Source of the DNA: Avena insularis
Lineage: Eukaryota > Streptophyta > Magnoliopsida > Poales > Poaceae
DNA length: 64,000 nt
Reading direction: 5' to 3'
Assembly: GCA_023614405.1 (NCBI GenBank)
Contig: CM042688.1
Location: 65,458,253-65,522,252 of the forward strand
Made by a program: the position numbers and the translations under genes. The notes under the pieces were generated by a model. The model worked only from the letters and a program-made list of their open reading frames with translations. It was not told the origin of the DNA and did no database searches. Positions 53,167 through 64,000 of the stretch are shown one piece after another. Position 1 is the stretch's first letter. Each line of letters begins with the position of its first letter.

Positions 53167-55317
53167 TGATACATTGCAAATGTATCTATAATTTTGGATG
53201 TTCCATGCTTGGTTTTATCTACTTTCTTGTGTTTTGTTCCAACTTTGGAGTACTTTTCATATTATTTCTTGGACTAACCTATTAACAAGAGCCCTAGTGC
53301 CAGCTGCCTGTTTTGTGCTGTTTTTGGTTCTAGGAAGTCAGAAAATGAATATTCTCGGAATTGGACGGGACAACGGCCAAAGTTATTATTTTACCGGGGG
53401 ACACTTGGAGCCAGAATATGAGACGGAGAAGGGCCAGAGGGTGGCCACACCACCTGGTGGCGCGGGCCAGGCTAGGCCACGCCAGGGGGTGGTGTGGGCC
53501 CCTCCGGCACCCCCTCGGTCTCCGCTCTCGCCTGTAAGAGCCTCCCGATGCAAAAACCCTAAATCATCCAGCCTCCAGCCACGAAAAGTTCCGCAGCACC
53601 GCCGCCACCGAAGGGGAGATTCGGGGGACTGAAAGTCTCTGTTTTGGCACCCTGCCGGGACAGGGAAGTGCCCCCGGAGCCATCTCCATCGATCTCCACC
53701 ACCATCTCCATCGTCGTTGTTGATTCCCATGATGAGGAGGGAGTAGTTCTCTCTCGAGGATAAGGGTTCTACTAGTAGCTATGTGTTCATCTCTCTCTAT
53801 GCATGATCTTATTGAGATCATGAGCTTGTAATCTATAGATCTACCTTGCTACTCAAGTGCTTTAATAGATCTCTGCTCTCCCCATGTGTGTGAAGTTGAC
53901 AGTGTGCACACCATGGTGGCACTTAGGCTAGAGATTACAAATACTTGTTATGACTTATATTTGGAGTTGGATGTCTTTATGAAATTGTGGTGTTTGTTTG
54001 AACCATCTAGTGCTCAAGGTGATAGTGTGGAGTTTTCTAGAGGGGAAAGACTTACTTTGAGGTGTGCTGTTATAGCCCTACCATGGATTAGAGTGTCCAA
54101 CCGGAGAGTAGTTCAGCATAGTATCATAAAGAAGAATATATCTATATGAGAGTGTTCACTAGTGAAAGTATGATCCCTAGGCCTTGTTTCTAAGCACTGA
54201 AACACCGTTTACTATTAGATCTATTACATGTTTGCTTGCTTCTATCTTTATTTCAGTTTTACTTTAGTCTTTTCCATGCCTTCAAGCTATTTCCTATCAC
54301 TGTTAATTATCTATACCACTTGTATTTCACTATCTCTTAACCGAACTAGTGCACATATACACCTGACAAATGTATTGGGTGTGTTGGGGACATAAGATAC
54401 TTCTTGTATCTTGATTGCAGGGTTGCTTGAGAGGGGATACCTTTGACCACTTCCTCCCTGAGTTCGATAAACCTTGGGTGATCCACTTAAGGGAAAACTT
54501 GTTGATGTTCTACAAACCTCTGCACTTGGAGGCCCAACAACTGTCTACAAGAATAGAAGTGCGTAGACATCAATGTCTTGTGAGTAGTTCGTTTAGTTCT
54601 TGAGGACATGGGAGAAGTCATGTTGTTAGTAGTGGAATTGTGTTGAGAAAGATTCAATAGTTTGATATTTAAGTTGTGGTGTACTTCTTCTAGTGGTGTC
54701 ATGTGAACGCCGACTACATGACACTTCACCTATATGGGCCTAGGAGAATGCATTGTGTATTTGGCTACTAATCGTAGGGGTTGCTAGAGTGACAGAAACC
54801 TGAACCCACGTTAGGAAACCATTGCACAAGGGACGTCAGGGTCTTAGAGTTTAAAGTTGTGGTTAGGTTTCTACCTTAATTACTTTCTTGTACTTGCGGA
54901 TGCTTGCAAGGGGTAGAATCACAAGTATGTATTAGTCCTAGGAAGGTCGGTACATTAGCACAGGTTCACCCACACAACACTTAGCAAACTAAAGAAGATT
55001 AATCAACTATATGAAGCGAAAGCACTTGACGGAATTCCCATGTGTCCTCGAGAACGTTTGGTCATCTTAAGTAATACAACCGTCTTGTCCTTTGCTGAAT
55101 AAAGGATTAGGCCACTTGCTGCCTTTATTCTTATTGTATTTTATTTACTCGTACTTTATTTACTTGCATTATCAAAAAACCCTAAAAATCCGTTTGCTAA
55201 GTATTTACAGAGAATTCCTGCTCCAAGCCACTAGCCAGCACCTTCTGCTCCTCGTTGGGTTCGACACTCTTACTTATCGAAAATACTGCGATACACCCCT
55301 ATACTTGTGGGTCATCA
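53167..55317 (+). repeat. 3' LTR of Gypsy fragment B
   Basis: 2151 bp, starting TGATACATTGCAAATG and ending GGGTCATCA. It shares the first about 550 bp and the last about 60 bp with the LTRs at 55347 and 61190, but the middle (53700-55250) is different and longer, so it represents another subfamily. It is followed by GGAGGCACC, which resumes the split Copia LTR. Confidence 0.75.
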
Positions 55318-55346
55318 GGAGGCACCACACTTGGGGTGCTGCTCAT

Positions 55347-56776
55347 TGATACATTGCAAATGTATCTATAATTTTTGATGCTCCATGCTTGGTTTTATCC
55401 ACTTTCTTGTGTTTTGTCCACACTTTGGAGTATTTTTCATATGATTTCTTGGACTAACCTATTAACAAGAGCCACAGTGCCAGCTGCCTGTTTTCTGCTG
55501 TTTTTGGTTCCAGGGAAGTCACAAAATGAATATTCTCGGAATTGGACAGGACAAAAGCTAAAGTGCCTATTTTTTCAGAAGACTCCAGGAGCCAGAATAC
55601 GAGACGGAGGAGGGCCAGGGGCTGGCCACACCCCCCACCCCCAGGCGCGGGCTGGGCCTGGCCGCGCCAGGGCATGGTGTGGTGGCCCCAGGCACCCCCT
55701 CGGTCTCCCTCTTCGCCTATAAGAAGCCTTCTGACCTAAAAACTCCGGGGGGTTCGACGTTTTTCCACAAAAAGTTCTGCATACCGCCACCAGAAGGGAG
55801 ATTCAGGGACAGAAGTCTCTGTTAAGACTCACGGACAGGGAAGTGCCCCCGGAGCCATCTCCATCGATCCCCACCATCATCTTCATCGACCATCCATGTT
55901 TCCTCCATCTATGAGTGAGTAATCCCCCGCTGTAGGCTATGGGGATGGTAGGGATTGGATGAGATCGTTCATATAATGGCATCAGATTGTTAGGGCATGG
56001 TGCCTAGTATCTTTTATTAGTGCTTTATGACTTTGTTGCGACTTGTTGTGCTTAATGCTTGTCACTAGGGCCCGAGTGCCATGATTTCAGATCTGAACAT
56101 GTTATTGATTCATCATGATAGTATTGTTTTGGGTCTTATCTACAAGTTGTATACACACGTCGTTGTCCGGAACCTATGGTCCCGAAGTGACAGAAATCGG
56201 GGTAGCCGGAAGGGAAAGGCTTTGATGTGAGGATCACATGTGTTCATGGAGTGTTAATGCTTTGCTCCGGTGCTCTATTAAAAGGAGCACCTTAATTGCC
56301 AGTAGTTCCCTAGAGGCCCCGCTGCAAACGGGCTGGCAGGACAAAAGATGTTGTGCAAGTTCTCATTGCGAGCACGTATGACTATATATGGAACACATGC
56401 CTAGGATTGTCTAGTACTTGGATGCTTTATCTTATTTATCTGCAATTGCCCTATGTTCTGATTGCTATGTGAATTGTCTTGTCCATGCAACGCCCGTCCA
56501 TCCATCCCTATGCCTACCGCACTCGAATCCCACTGTTTACTGCTTTTGTTACTACTGTCTTTGCTTTGCTACTGCTGTTACTTTACTATTCCTACTACAA
56601 AACTGTTGCTACTAATAAACTGCTGTGAGCAAGATTGTTTCCAGGTTCGGCTGAATTGACAACTCAGTTGTTAAGGCTTATAAATATTCTTTGGCTCCCC
56701 TTGTGTCGAATCAATAAATTGGGTTTCACTTCCCTCGAAAATACTGCGATACACCCCCTATACTTGTGGGTCATCA
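55347..56776 (+). repeat. 5' LTR of the complete Gypsy
   Basis: TGATACATTG...GGGTCATCA. A TATAAGAAGCC box near 55717 lies after a CCCCCTCGGTCTCC run and before a GC-poor leader, a likely promoter. It differs from the 3' LTR mainly by small indels near 55485-55640 and 55750-55830. Confidence 0.9.
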
Positions 56777-56787
56777 AGACTATTTTC

Positions 56788-56805
56788 TGGCGCCGTTGCC
56801 GGGGA
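56788..56805 (+). other. Primer-binding site of the Gypsy
   Basis: TGGCGCCGTTGCCGGGGA lies 11 bases after the LTR. This motif is the usual primer site of many plant Gypsy elements, and I believe it pairs with tRNA-Asp. Confidence 0.8.
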
Positions 56806-56970
56806 GCATAGCTTTATTTATCAAGTTCACCTAGATTCACTATTGTTCAAGCTAAGTTTATTTTCTCCTTGTTTGCTTGTTTCTTTATCAAAAATACAAA
56901 AAAGTAGTTCCTACTCTAGTTGTTATTCTCGTTGGTCTGTTATTGTCTTGCTTTATCATGCTTGTTGTCA

Positions 56971-57990
56971 ATGGTTGGTTTCTTTGAAACTGAATCTTAT
57001 TGGCAAGGTGGGTTCACAGAAGATGAAAAATACTATTATAAGGAACACCGCTTGTCACAAAAAGGGAAACACTTATGGGGACAAATTGATAGATTGTATA
57101 CCATTGCTAGAAACGTGTGCTCTACTTATAATGTTGCTTATTGCTTTGATAAATCTTGTTGCTGTAGGATGTACAAACACCTCCCTTTTGAATGTGAGTA
57201 TAATGATAATGTTACCATATCTTCCTATGTTAAGGGAAATTATGATCTTTATGATGTGGAACAAATTGAGGAATTTATTGCTTGGAAGGGTGCATTTGAA
57301 CTTGCTAGTTTGCTTGAAAATATTGATGATTCACCTTATAAGTATGAGGTTTATGGTATACTTAAATTTTGCTTTGAGAATTACAAGGAAGAAAACGGCT
57401 ATATTCTGGAATATACCAATAGATGCTTTCCACAAATGGAAGAGACTAATGCCTTGCAGGATCCTATGGAAGAAGAAATTGATGAAGCTGAAATCTCAGT
57501 AGATGAAAAAGAGAAGGAGAGTGATGAACAAAAGGAGGAAGAATGGATTAGCTACCCATGCTTACCTTCTAATGAGAGTAACTCTTTATCCCTTACATTA
57601 TTTGATTGTCCCCCATGCTTACTAAAAAAGGATGAATGATATGTTCCTGAGGATTCTTTTGAAGATGTTTATGATAAAGCTCTAGTGCTTGTAGATCATG
57701 AAGAGCATGCCTTTTGTGATAGTTATATTGTTGAGTTTATTCATGAGGCTACTGAAAATTATTATGAGAGAGGAAAATATGGTTGTAGAAGTTTTCATGG
57801 TATTGAAACACCTCTCTATGTGCTGAAAGTTTTGAAGTTACTCTTGTTTTATCTTCCTATGCCTACCACTTTGTTCCTTGCGAATTTATTTGCATACACG
57901 ATTTCTATGCATAGGAAGTGGGTTAGACTTAAATGTGTTTTGAATTTTCTTCTTGATGCTCTCTTTTACTTCAACTCATATTTCTTATGA
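56971..57990 (+). pseudogene. Gag-like ORF of the complete Gypsy with conserved C-terminal module
   Basis: The best start is ATG 56971 (MVGFFETESYWQGGF). The first part is rich in Cys and aromatic residues (CSTYNVAYCFDKSCCCRMYK, FECEYNDNV), then acidic (QDPMEEEIDEAEISVDEKEK). A single in-frame TGA at 57637-57639 is followed, in the same frame, by YVPEDSFEDVYDKALVLVD and the shared module CDSYIVEFIHEATENYYERGK, a hydrophobic stretch (LKVLKLLLFYLPM, TLFLANLFAY) and MHRKWVRLKCVLNFLLDALF, ending at 57990. The protein does not resemble a standard gag domain. The Cys-rich part may replace a zinc knuckle. Whether the TGA is read through or is simply a mutation cannot be told. Confidence 0.6.
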
Positions 57991-58287
57991 GAGCATCCTC
58001 TCAAATTATTATGCCTGAAGATGATAATATGTCTATTATTCTTGGGAGACCTTTTCTTAAATACTGCAGGAGTTGTTATCAATTGTAATCAAGGGAAGGT
58101 GACCTTCAATGTTAATGACAAGGAACACACTGTCTATTTCCCCAAGAAGATTGAAAGGACTTATGGTTTGAATACAATTGAATATGTTGAGGGCATTCAA
58201 GTTGGAGAAATATATTGTCCCCTACCAAGAGAAAAATTTGAAACTATTATGATTGGGACCATTGCTATCAAGGTTGAGGCAACATAA
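57991..58287 (+). pseudogene. Retropepsin-like remnant
   Basis: MSIILGRPFL in one frame continues, after a one-base shift near 58060, as NTAGVVINCNQGKVTFNVND to a stop at 58287. 'ILGRPFLNT' with a following Asn-Cys-like strand is the C-terminal end of the aspartic protease domain in plant Gypsy polyproteins. The catalytic D-[ST]-G half is missing. Confidence 0.6.
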
Positions 58288-61189
58288 TCATTAGTGGAAT
58301 ACAAAGTTTTGTATCATATGAAATTGTTTTGGTAACAAGACATGATCAACCTTGTTAACAAAAGGATTTCATTGAACAAAACAATGTTTCCACCATGATT
58401 ATCTCCACTTACTTCCATTTTATCCATTTTCAGTTTTTGCTTTTGCCTAACTTAAAGGCGTTAAAGAAAAGTACTTGTTGGGAGATAACCCAAGAGTTTT
58501 AGTTGAGTCTTGGAAGTTATTACTTCAGTAATAACCGCTCCTTATCCTTTTTATTTGCTTTTTGTGCCAAGAGTAACCTCTAATTAGAGTGAAGTAATGA
58601 TTGGGAAAGTTGCTGTCCCGAAACAGATTTTTGTGCTTCACCATAAAAATTCCTGAGAGAGCTCTGTATGTTGGATTGAGCTGTAATTGTTTGTGCTTCT
58701 GCCCCGGCTTGTTATCTGACTTTCGTTAGTTCAATACTTTTTTATTTGAGCAAAAGAAGGTCTTCGAAAAAATTCGTCTTTACCGGCTGGTCTGTTTTGA
58801 CAGATTTCTGCCATTTTCTGCATTTGCTTCTTGTTGGTTCCTTCTTGAGTTCTTTTGGGGAATTGAGCTTTTTGAGGGAAGTGCTACAGTATCTAGTGTT
58901 ATAATGGAAGTTTATTTGGTGTTAGAACTTAACCTTGAGACTTATTTATCTTAGGTGCACTAATGTTGCTAATGAGATTGTGTGAAGTTTTGTATGAAGG
59001 AAAATTTTCAGGTGTATGGAAGGAATGAGTAATGAGATAAAGGATGGACTAAAGCTCAAGCTTGGGGATGCCACGCGTGTCACCCCAAGAAATATCCAAG
59101 AAGTACAAGCATCAAAGCTTGGGGATGCCCAAGGCATCCCCTTCTTCATCAATAAAAATCCTAGGTTTCTTCCAAACACTTTATTTTTATTGTTTCATGC
59201 ACAGTTGTGTTGTTCTTGGAGCTTCTTCTTTTTCGCTTTTGTTTTGGTTTTTAGTTTGCGTGGTTTGCTTAGTTTGCTGAATAAATTGGTTGGACCCCCT
59301 CTTTCATACTTTGGTGTTCAAATAGTTTGGTTTGGTTTGGAAAAGAGTAGGAAAGCTCATGCTTAAGTGGTAAAGAGAGCTTGTTTTTGACTGTGGCCTA
59401 TGCTTTGTCATGCCTTGCTTGATATTGTTTTGTCTTTATGCTTAGTATTCTTTGTTGTAGCATGACTTGTTATAAACAATTGAGATTGCTTAATGTGCCT
59501 TGGATGAATCATGCGTTGTTTTAGCATATTAAAACATAGTATAGTGGTATTCTCCTTTGATGCTTTATTTGGGTTGACTTGGCGCATGCTCACACCATGT
59601 TATGACTATCCAAAGTCACCATAGCCTTTATGATCCTTTAGTTTTCAACTTGTAGTATTACTTTATGCTTTGATCAATGATGTTTTGTCGCTCTGCATGA
59701 TTATGGCCATTATTGCTCTCTTAGTTTGTCGCTCCCAATCTTTTGCTAGCCTTCACTTACACTGAGTGTTTTACTCATGTTTCCAACTCCCTTAAACCAA
59801 ATATTTCCAAAGTGTCCACCATACCTACCTATTAGCATCATTTGCTACTTCCGTGCATATTCAATATGCCTTGTTTTCTTCCGAATAAAATGTTTGCTTG
59901 TTTTGAGAAAGTTAGTTAGTAAAGCTCTCACGAACTTGATGGCACACTTTATTTCCTGCACTTAATAAACCTGAACCATTGTGAATCTCCATGAAAGTTA
60001 TATGCTTGCAAATTATAGGCTGGGGATTAGCAGAACCGTGCTGTCACGAGGAACACTTTCAACACTTGTAAATATATACCCAGTTGATACCTTGCTCTTT
60101 TGTTTGCGGATGTCGTCGGTGTGAAATAAAAGGGGAGCTTGTAAGTCCATGGAGTTATGTATGTGAGTTAGAGAAACGCCTAGGCCGCTGGTCTAATCCA
60201 TGCTGACATGGTGGAAACCTGCAGCGTAACCATAATGATATCTATGAAGCATTCTTCTTATAAAAAAGGGAGAGATAGCTATTGAGAAAAAAAGAGTTTT
60301 ATGAAAAGAGGAAAGAGAGAAAAAATCACCATTTTCCCATGGTAAATAAGAAGATTGCTGAGATACTCATTGTCTGCTTGCCTTGTCATTTTGATATGGG
60401 GATTCTTCCGTATCATCGGGCAAGGGGTACCCCGTTGGCGGTTCTCAATGATACTCACATACTTACGATGACAAGAACTTACCGGTAACTAAAGTTGAGT
60501 AGCATGAGGAGCGGCCCTCGTACTCAAGGGACTTGGGATTTTCAGTTTATAGTCTGTCAAGCATATAACTCAGATTGGACCTCACTTTCACCTTAACCAC
60601 ATTAAAGATGCTTCTGATAGGGGCAATGAGAGCTCAAAGCTAATGAGTACCATACTTTCAGCATTTGGAAGGCTTTCAAACTATTCAAAATCTTTTTCAT
60701 TTCCTTGTTGAGTCTCCACACATTCTATGAGCACTTTCTTGAGAGCATAGTGGCCATTCTTAGTTCTATGTGCATTGTCCCAAGACTTGTTGATTGATGC
60801 ATACCTTGATATTGCTTGTTTTAAACTATTTGTATCTAGTCACTCTTGTAAACTTTGAAGGTGTCCTATGCATTTATGTTTGCTACTCTATGAGGGACAA
60901 GCTGAGTGCCACTATGCTATGTTTTCTTTATGTGAAACAAACAAACGTCTTGCAAGGCATTGTTATTCATGAATCTTTTGTTTGTGCCTTTTCATGTTGC
61001 ATCATAGTTTCTTTGTCTTATTGCTAGAACTTTGTCTTTCATGTTATGATTGAAGTACTATGATCCCAGCTTTGAATGTTTTACAAATACATTGATCAAG
61101 TCTTTGATGGTGCATGTCACCTCAAAAATTATTCTTTCTTTTTATCACTTACCTACTCAAGTACGAGCAGGAGTTAAGCTTGGGGATGT
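58288..61189 (+). other. Non-coding 3' interior and polypurine tract of the complete Gypsy
   Basis: No sustained coding frame is seen in 2.9 kb. It holds the hairpin GGGGATGCC-CAA-GGCATCCCC at 59121-59141, conserved with 51149-51169, and ends in the polypurine tract TTAAGCTTGGGGATG at about 61174-61188. Confidence 0.7.
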
Positions 61190-62621
61190 TGATACATTGC
61201 AAATGTATCTATAATTTTTGATGCTCCATGCTTGGTTTTATCCACTTTCTTGTGTTTTGTCCACACTTTGGAGTATTTTTCATATGATTTCTTGGACTAA
61301 CCTATTAACAAGAGCCACAAAGTGCCATGCCTGCTTTTCTGCTGTTTTTGGTTCCAGGAAGTCGAAAATGAATATTCTCGAATTGACGGGACAAAAGCTA
61401 AAGTGCCTATTTTTTCAGAAGACTCCAGGAGCCAGAATACGAGACGGAGGAGGGCCAGGGGCTGGCCACACCCTCCCCAGGCACGGGCTGGGCCTGGCTG
61501 CGCCAGGGCATGGTGTGGTGGCCCCAGGCACCCCCTCGGTCTCCCTCTTCGCCTATAAGAAGCCTTCTGACCTAAAAACTCCGGGGGGGGGTCGACGTTT
61601 TTTCACAAAAAGTTCCGCTGCGCTGCCGCCACCAAAGGGGAGATTCGGGGGACAGAAAGTCTCTGTTCCGGCACCCTGCCGGGACAGGGAAGTGCCCCCG
61701 GAGCCATCTCCATCGATCTCCACCATCATCTTCATCGACCATCCATGTTTCCTCCATCTATGAGTGAGTAATCTCTCGCTGTAGGCTATGGGGATGGTAG
61801 GGATTGGATGAGATCGTTCATGTAATGGCATCAGATTGTTAGGGCATGGTGCCTAGTATCTTTTATTAGTGCTTTATGACTTTGTTGCGACTTGTTGTGC
61901 TTAATGCTTGTCACTAGGGCCCGAGTGCCATGATTTCAGATCTGAACATGTTATTGATTCATCATGATAGTATTGTTTTGGGTCTTATCTACAAGTTGTA
62001 TACACACGTCGTTGTCCGGAACCTATGGTCCCGGCGATGTAAATCGGGGTAGCCGGAAGGGAAAGGCTTTGATGTGAGGATCACATGTGTTCACGGAGTG
62101 TTAATGCTTTGCTCCGGTGCTCTATTAAAAGGAGCACCTTAATTGCCAGTAGTCCTAGAGGCCCCGCTGCAAACGGGCTGGCAGGACAAAAGATGTTGTG
62201 CAAGTTCTCATTGCGAGCACGTATGACTATATATGGAACACATGCCTAGGATTGTCTAGTACTTGGATGCTTTATCTTATTTATCTGCAATTGCCCTATG
62301 TTCTGATTGCTATGTGAATTGTCTTGTCCATGCAACGCCCGTCCATCCATCCCTATGCCTACCGCACTCGAATCCCACTGTTTACTGCTTTTGTTACTAC
62401 TGTCTTTGCTTTGCTACTGCTGTTACTTTAATATTCCTACTACAAAACTGTTGCTACTAATAAACTGCTGTGAGCAAGATTTTTTCCAGGTGTAGCTGAA
62501 TTGACAACTCAGTTGTTAAGGCTTATAAATATTCTTTGGCTCCCCTTGTGTCGAATCAATAAATTGGGTTTCACTTCCCTCGAAAATACTGCGATACACC
62601 CCCTATACTTGTGGGTCATCA
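61190..62621 (+). repeat. 3' LTR of the complete Gypsy
   Basis: Same start and end as the 5' LTR, followed by the CTCAT duplication. Only a few substitutions are visible between the two across most of their length. Confidence 0.9.
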
Positions 62622-62626
62622 CTCAT

Positions 62627-62791
62627 CTTCATCAATATACGCCTTCCTGCGTAAGGTGTGCCTCGGTCTTCAAAGGTATGAATACCGTATCCCTTCTCCG
62701 TTACTTATGTCTACATAGTATAGATCCTGGTTTTAGTGTTTGAGTAAATAGAATTTTTTTTCTGCTATGGAACCCTACAATGGTATCAGAG
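62627..62791 (+). repeat. End of the split Copia LTR and its primer-binding site
   Basis: The sequence runs to GCTATGGAACCCTACA (LTR end at 62779), and TGGTATCAGAG follows at 62781-62791, the initiator tRNA-Met primer site of Copia elements. This identifies the fragment as LTR sequence although its start is 21 kb away at 41432. Confidence 0.75.
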
Positions 62792-62852
62792 TGGGTCTAT
62801 GGGTAGACATGTCGTACGGATAGAACACATAGCGATATGTGGGCATTGATTC

Positions 62853-64000
62853 TGTAGCACCCCGGGTAAAACCACTACTCGAAAATCGCTTGGTATTTCT
62901 TTTTGTGCATCATCATGACTGCATGCTCATGTCATCATGCCACATTGCATTTGAGCATCATCATCATCATGCATATGTTTGTCTAAAACTATTTTCTAAA
63001 AGCCTAGTTTTATTTTCTAAACATCCATCATCTTTACTTCAAATAAAAACCTCAGTCTTATCTGGATCTTTTATTTGTCTAAAAACTATTTGTAGAAGTC
63101 TTAAAAAATAAAACAATTTCAAATAAAAGTATTTTAGGGGAGGCAGCCGGCCTGGCCAAAAAGGCCCAACCGGCCACCTACGATCCATCCTACCAAAACC
63201 CTAAATCAGATCTAGCCAAATCCTAACCCTAGAGTAAACCTAACCAAACCCAACCCGCCACACCACTTCCTCCACCCACCGCATACAAGCGCACCCTCAC
63301 TGACAAGACGCTGCTGGCCACGCCCAACCACCCCGAATGACACGGTGCACACACCCCACCCTGCCGCAGCGACGTGACCCTCCCGTATGCGTCGCCTCTC
63401 CCGTACCCGGCCCCACCTCGCATCGCGACCGCTTTCGCACGTAATCGCCTCCCTCATCTTCTCCTTGGCAGTGTTCGAAGCCACCAACCGCGTGACACGC
63501 CTACATGCCTCTCCCCTCGTCGTTTTCCTCCCAGATGCAGAGCCACCACCACCGCTGCGCCCTCTTCCAGACTACCTGCCGAAAGTTCGCGAGCAAAAGC
63601 TTTACCCCGCTACTAACCGCCTCCTCTCTTGCTCCCCTCAAGCCTCGCTGCCGCGCGAGCCCGACCTTCACCGAGCACCGCCTCTCCGCCATTGATGCTG
63701 GTACAACGTTGCTCGACTGCCCCAGCCACCTCCCCCTCTGCTGTCGCCAGCGACCCGAGCAGGCCGAGCCCCTCCTCTGGCTGGCCTCTGCCTCCTCCCT
63801 CGGCATGGTCCGGTGCACCGCCAGGATCCGTCGCCCCGTCCCGTCTCGTCTACCTCCCCGAGCAGAGCCGCCCATGCGCGTTCCTGCATCCCCACCGGTC
63901 ACGGCCACGCCGGACTCCTCTGCAGCAAGCCACCATGGGCGCTCGCATCTCGGCCACGACGCGCGCCTCCCCGCCTCGCCCGAGTACCTCCCTCTCCCGG
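62853..64000 (+). mobile_element. Probable Gypsy LTR, running off the window
   Basis: It begins TGTAGCACCCCGGGTAAAACC about 60 bp inside the Copia interior, where the sequence type changes. CATCATCATG repeats and then very GC-rich sequence follow to the window end. TGTAGCACCCC starts are familiar from plant Gypsy LTRs. No end, partner LTR or duplication is in view. ORFs in the GC-rich part overlap in all frames and none looks coding. Confidence 0.5.

Larger units (their letters stand above)
46548..55317 (+). mobile_element. Gypsy fragment B with 3' LTR
   Basis: It starts inside a gag-like frame directly after fragment A, contains a LINE insertion (47253-49688), a long non-coding region parallel to 58290-61189, a polypurine tract (TTAAGCTTGGGGATG at about 53151-53165) and a 2151-bp 3' LTR (53167-55317). 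The 5' LTR and the start of the interior are missing. Confidence 0.7.
55347..62621 (+). mobile_element. Complete non-autonomous Gypsy retrotransposon
   Basis: The LTRs at 55347-56776 (1430 bp) and 61190-62621 (1432 bp) are very similar, and CTCAT flanks the whole (55342-55346 and 62622-62626). A primer site, a gag-like ORF, a protease remnant, a long non-coding region and a polypurine tract are present, but RT, RNase H and integrase are absent. It must have been mobilised by enzymes of a related element. The close match of its LTRs makes it one of the youngest insertions in the window. Confidence 0.9.
41432..62852 (+). mobile_element. Angela/BARE-related Copia, 5' LTR in three pieces
   Basis: The LTR start TGAAGGAGTTATGCCCTAGAGGC is at 41432. 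Its pieces are 41432-42604, about 55318-55346 and 62627-62779, separated by Gypsy insertions. It ends GGAACCCTACA and is followed by the Copia primer site at 62781-62791. About 60 bp of internal sequence remain before another LTR begins at 62853. The coding part and 3' LTR would lie beyond the window. Confidence 0.65.

Noticed and set aside
63212..63908. GC-rich ORFs near the right edge as possible host genes.
   Set aside because: They overlap in several frames, lie inside the presumed LTR starting at 62853, and show Arg/Pro-rich shadow composition with no domain.
1..64000. tRNA, rRNA or other RNA genes, and a cellular gene cluster or new defence-like system.
   Set aside because: No cloverleaf, rRNA block or set of intact neighbouring genes was seen. 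Apart from the partial carboxypeptidase, all coding sequence is transposon-derived.

Overview
The window looks like intergenic DNA from a large grass genome, probably a Pooideae grass such as a Triticeae species or oat. The evidence is the repeat content: Copia LTRs of the Angela/BARE type (starting TGTTGGAGATATGCC), SIRE/Maximus-type Copia LTRs, Gypsy elements with a TGGCGCCGTTGCCGGGGA primer site, a Stowaway MITE (CTCCCTCCGT ends, TA duplication), PIF/Harbinger elements with TTA duplications, and GC-rich coding sequence in the one host gene. The species cannot be named from the sequence alone. Family names below come from memory of such repeats and were not searched.

Only one host gene is visible: the first 115 codons of a membrane-anchored plant glutamate carboxypeptidase (AMP1/LAMP1-like, M28 family) at 1-347 on the minus strand, cut by the window edge. 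All other coding sequence belongs to transposable elements, and nearly all of it is broken.

Layout. 537-2330: Harbinger-type element carrying its own TATA box and a broken ORF of unknown function. 2926-3263: small inverted-repeat element. 3272-20210: Harbinger element whose transposase was split after its third codon by a SIRE/Maximus Copia (4889-19742, TSD GGAGT, minus strand). That Copia itself holds two solo LTRs (9778-11452 Angela-type, TSD CTACA; 13911-15524 Gypsy, TSD CCAAC). 20525-28691: Angela-type Copia with a truncated 3' LTR. 28713-30720: second copy of the segment 18529-20524, so the region is a tandem duplication of about 10.2 kb with a 21-bp templated filler at its junction. 30680-39372: another Copia, interrupted by an Angela-type solo LTR in its 5' LTR and by a hAT element (35525-36519) that contains a Stowaway MITE. 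39373-41431: unique and tandem-repeat DNA, then a diverged SIRE-type LTR fragment. 41432-62852: one Copia 5' LTR broken into three pieces by a chimeric pair of Gypsy fragments (42605-55317, with a 5'-truncated LINE at 47253-49688) and by a complete non-autonomous Gypsy (55347-62621, TSD CTCAT). 62853-64000: start of another LTR that runs off the window.

The genes do not form a pathway. The story is one of nested insertion, solo-LTR formation and segmental duplication, and the order of events can be read from target-site duplications. I found no previously undescribed cellular system. The most novel-looking items are the palindrome array just upstream of the TATA box in the SIRE-type LTRs, a short protein module shared by three Gypsy elements in different ORF contexts, the extra 3' ORF of the SIRE-type Copia, and the duplication junction.
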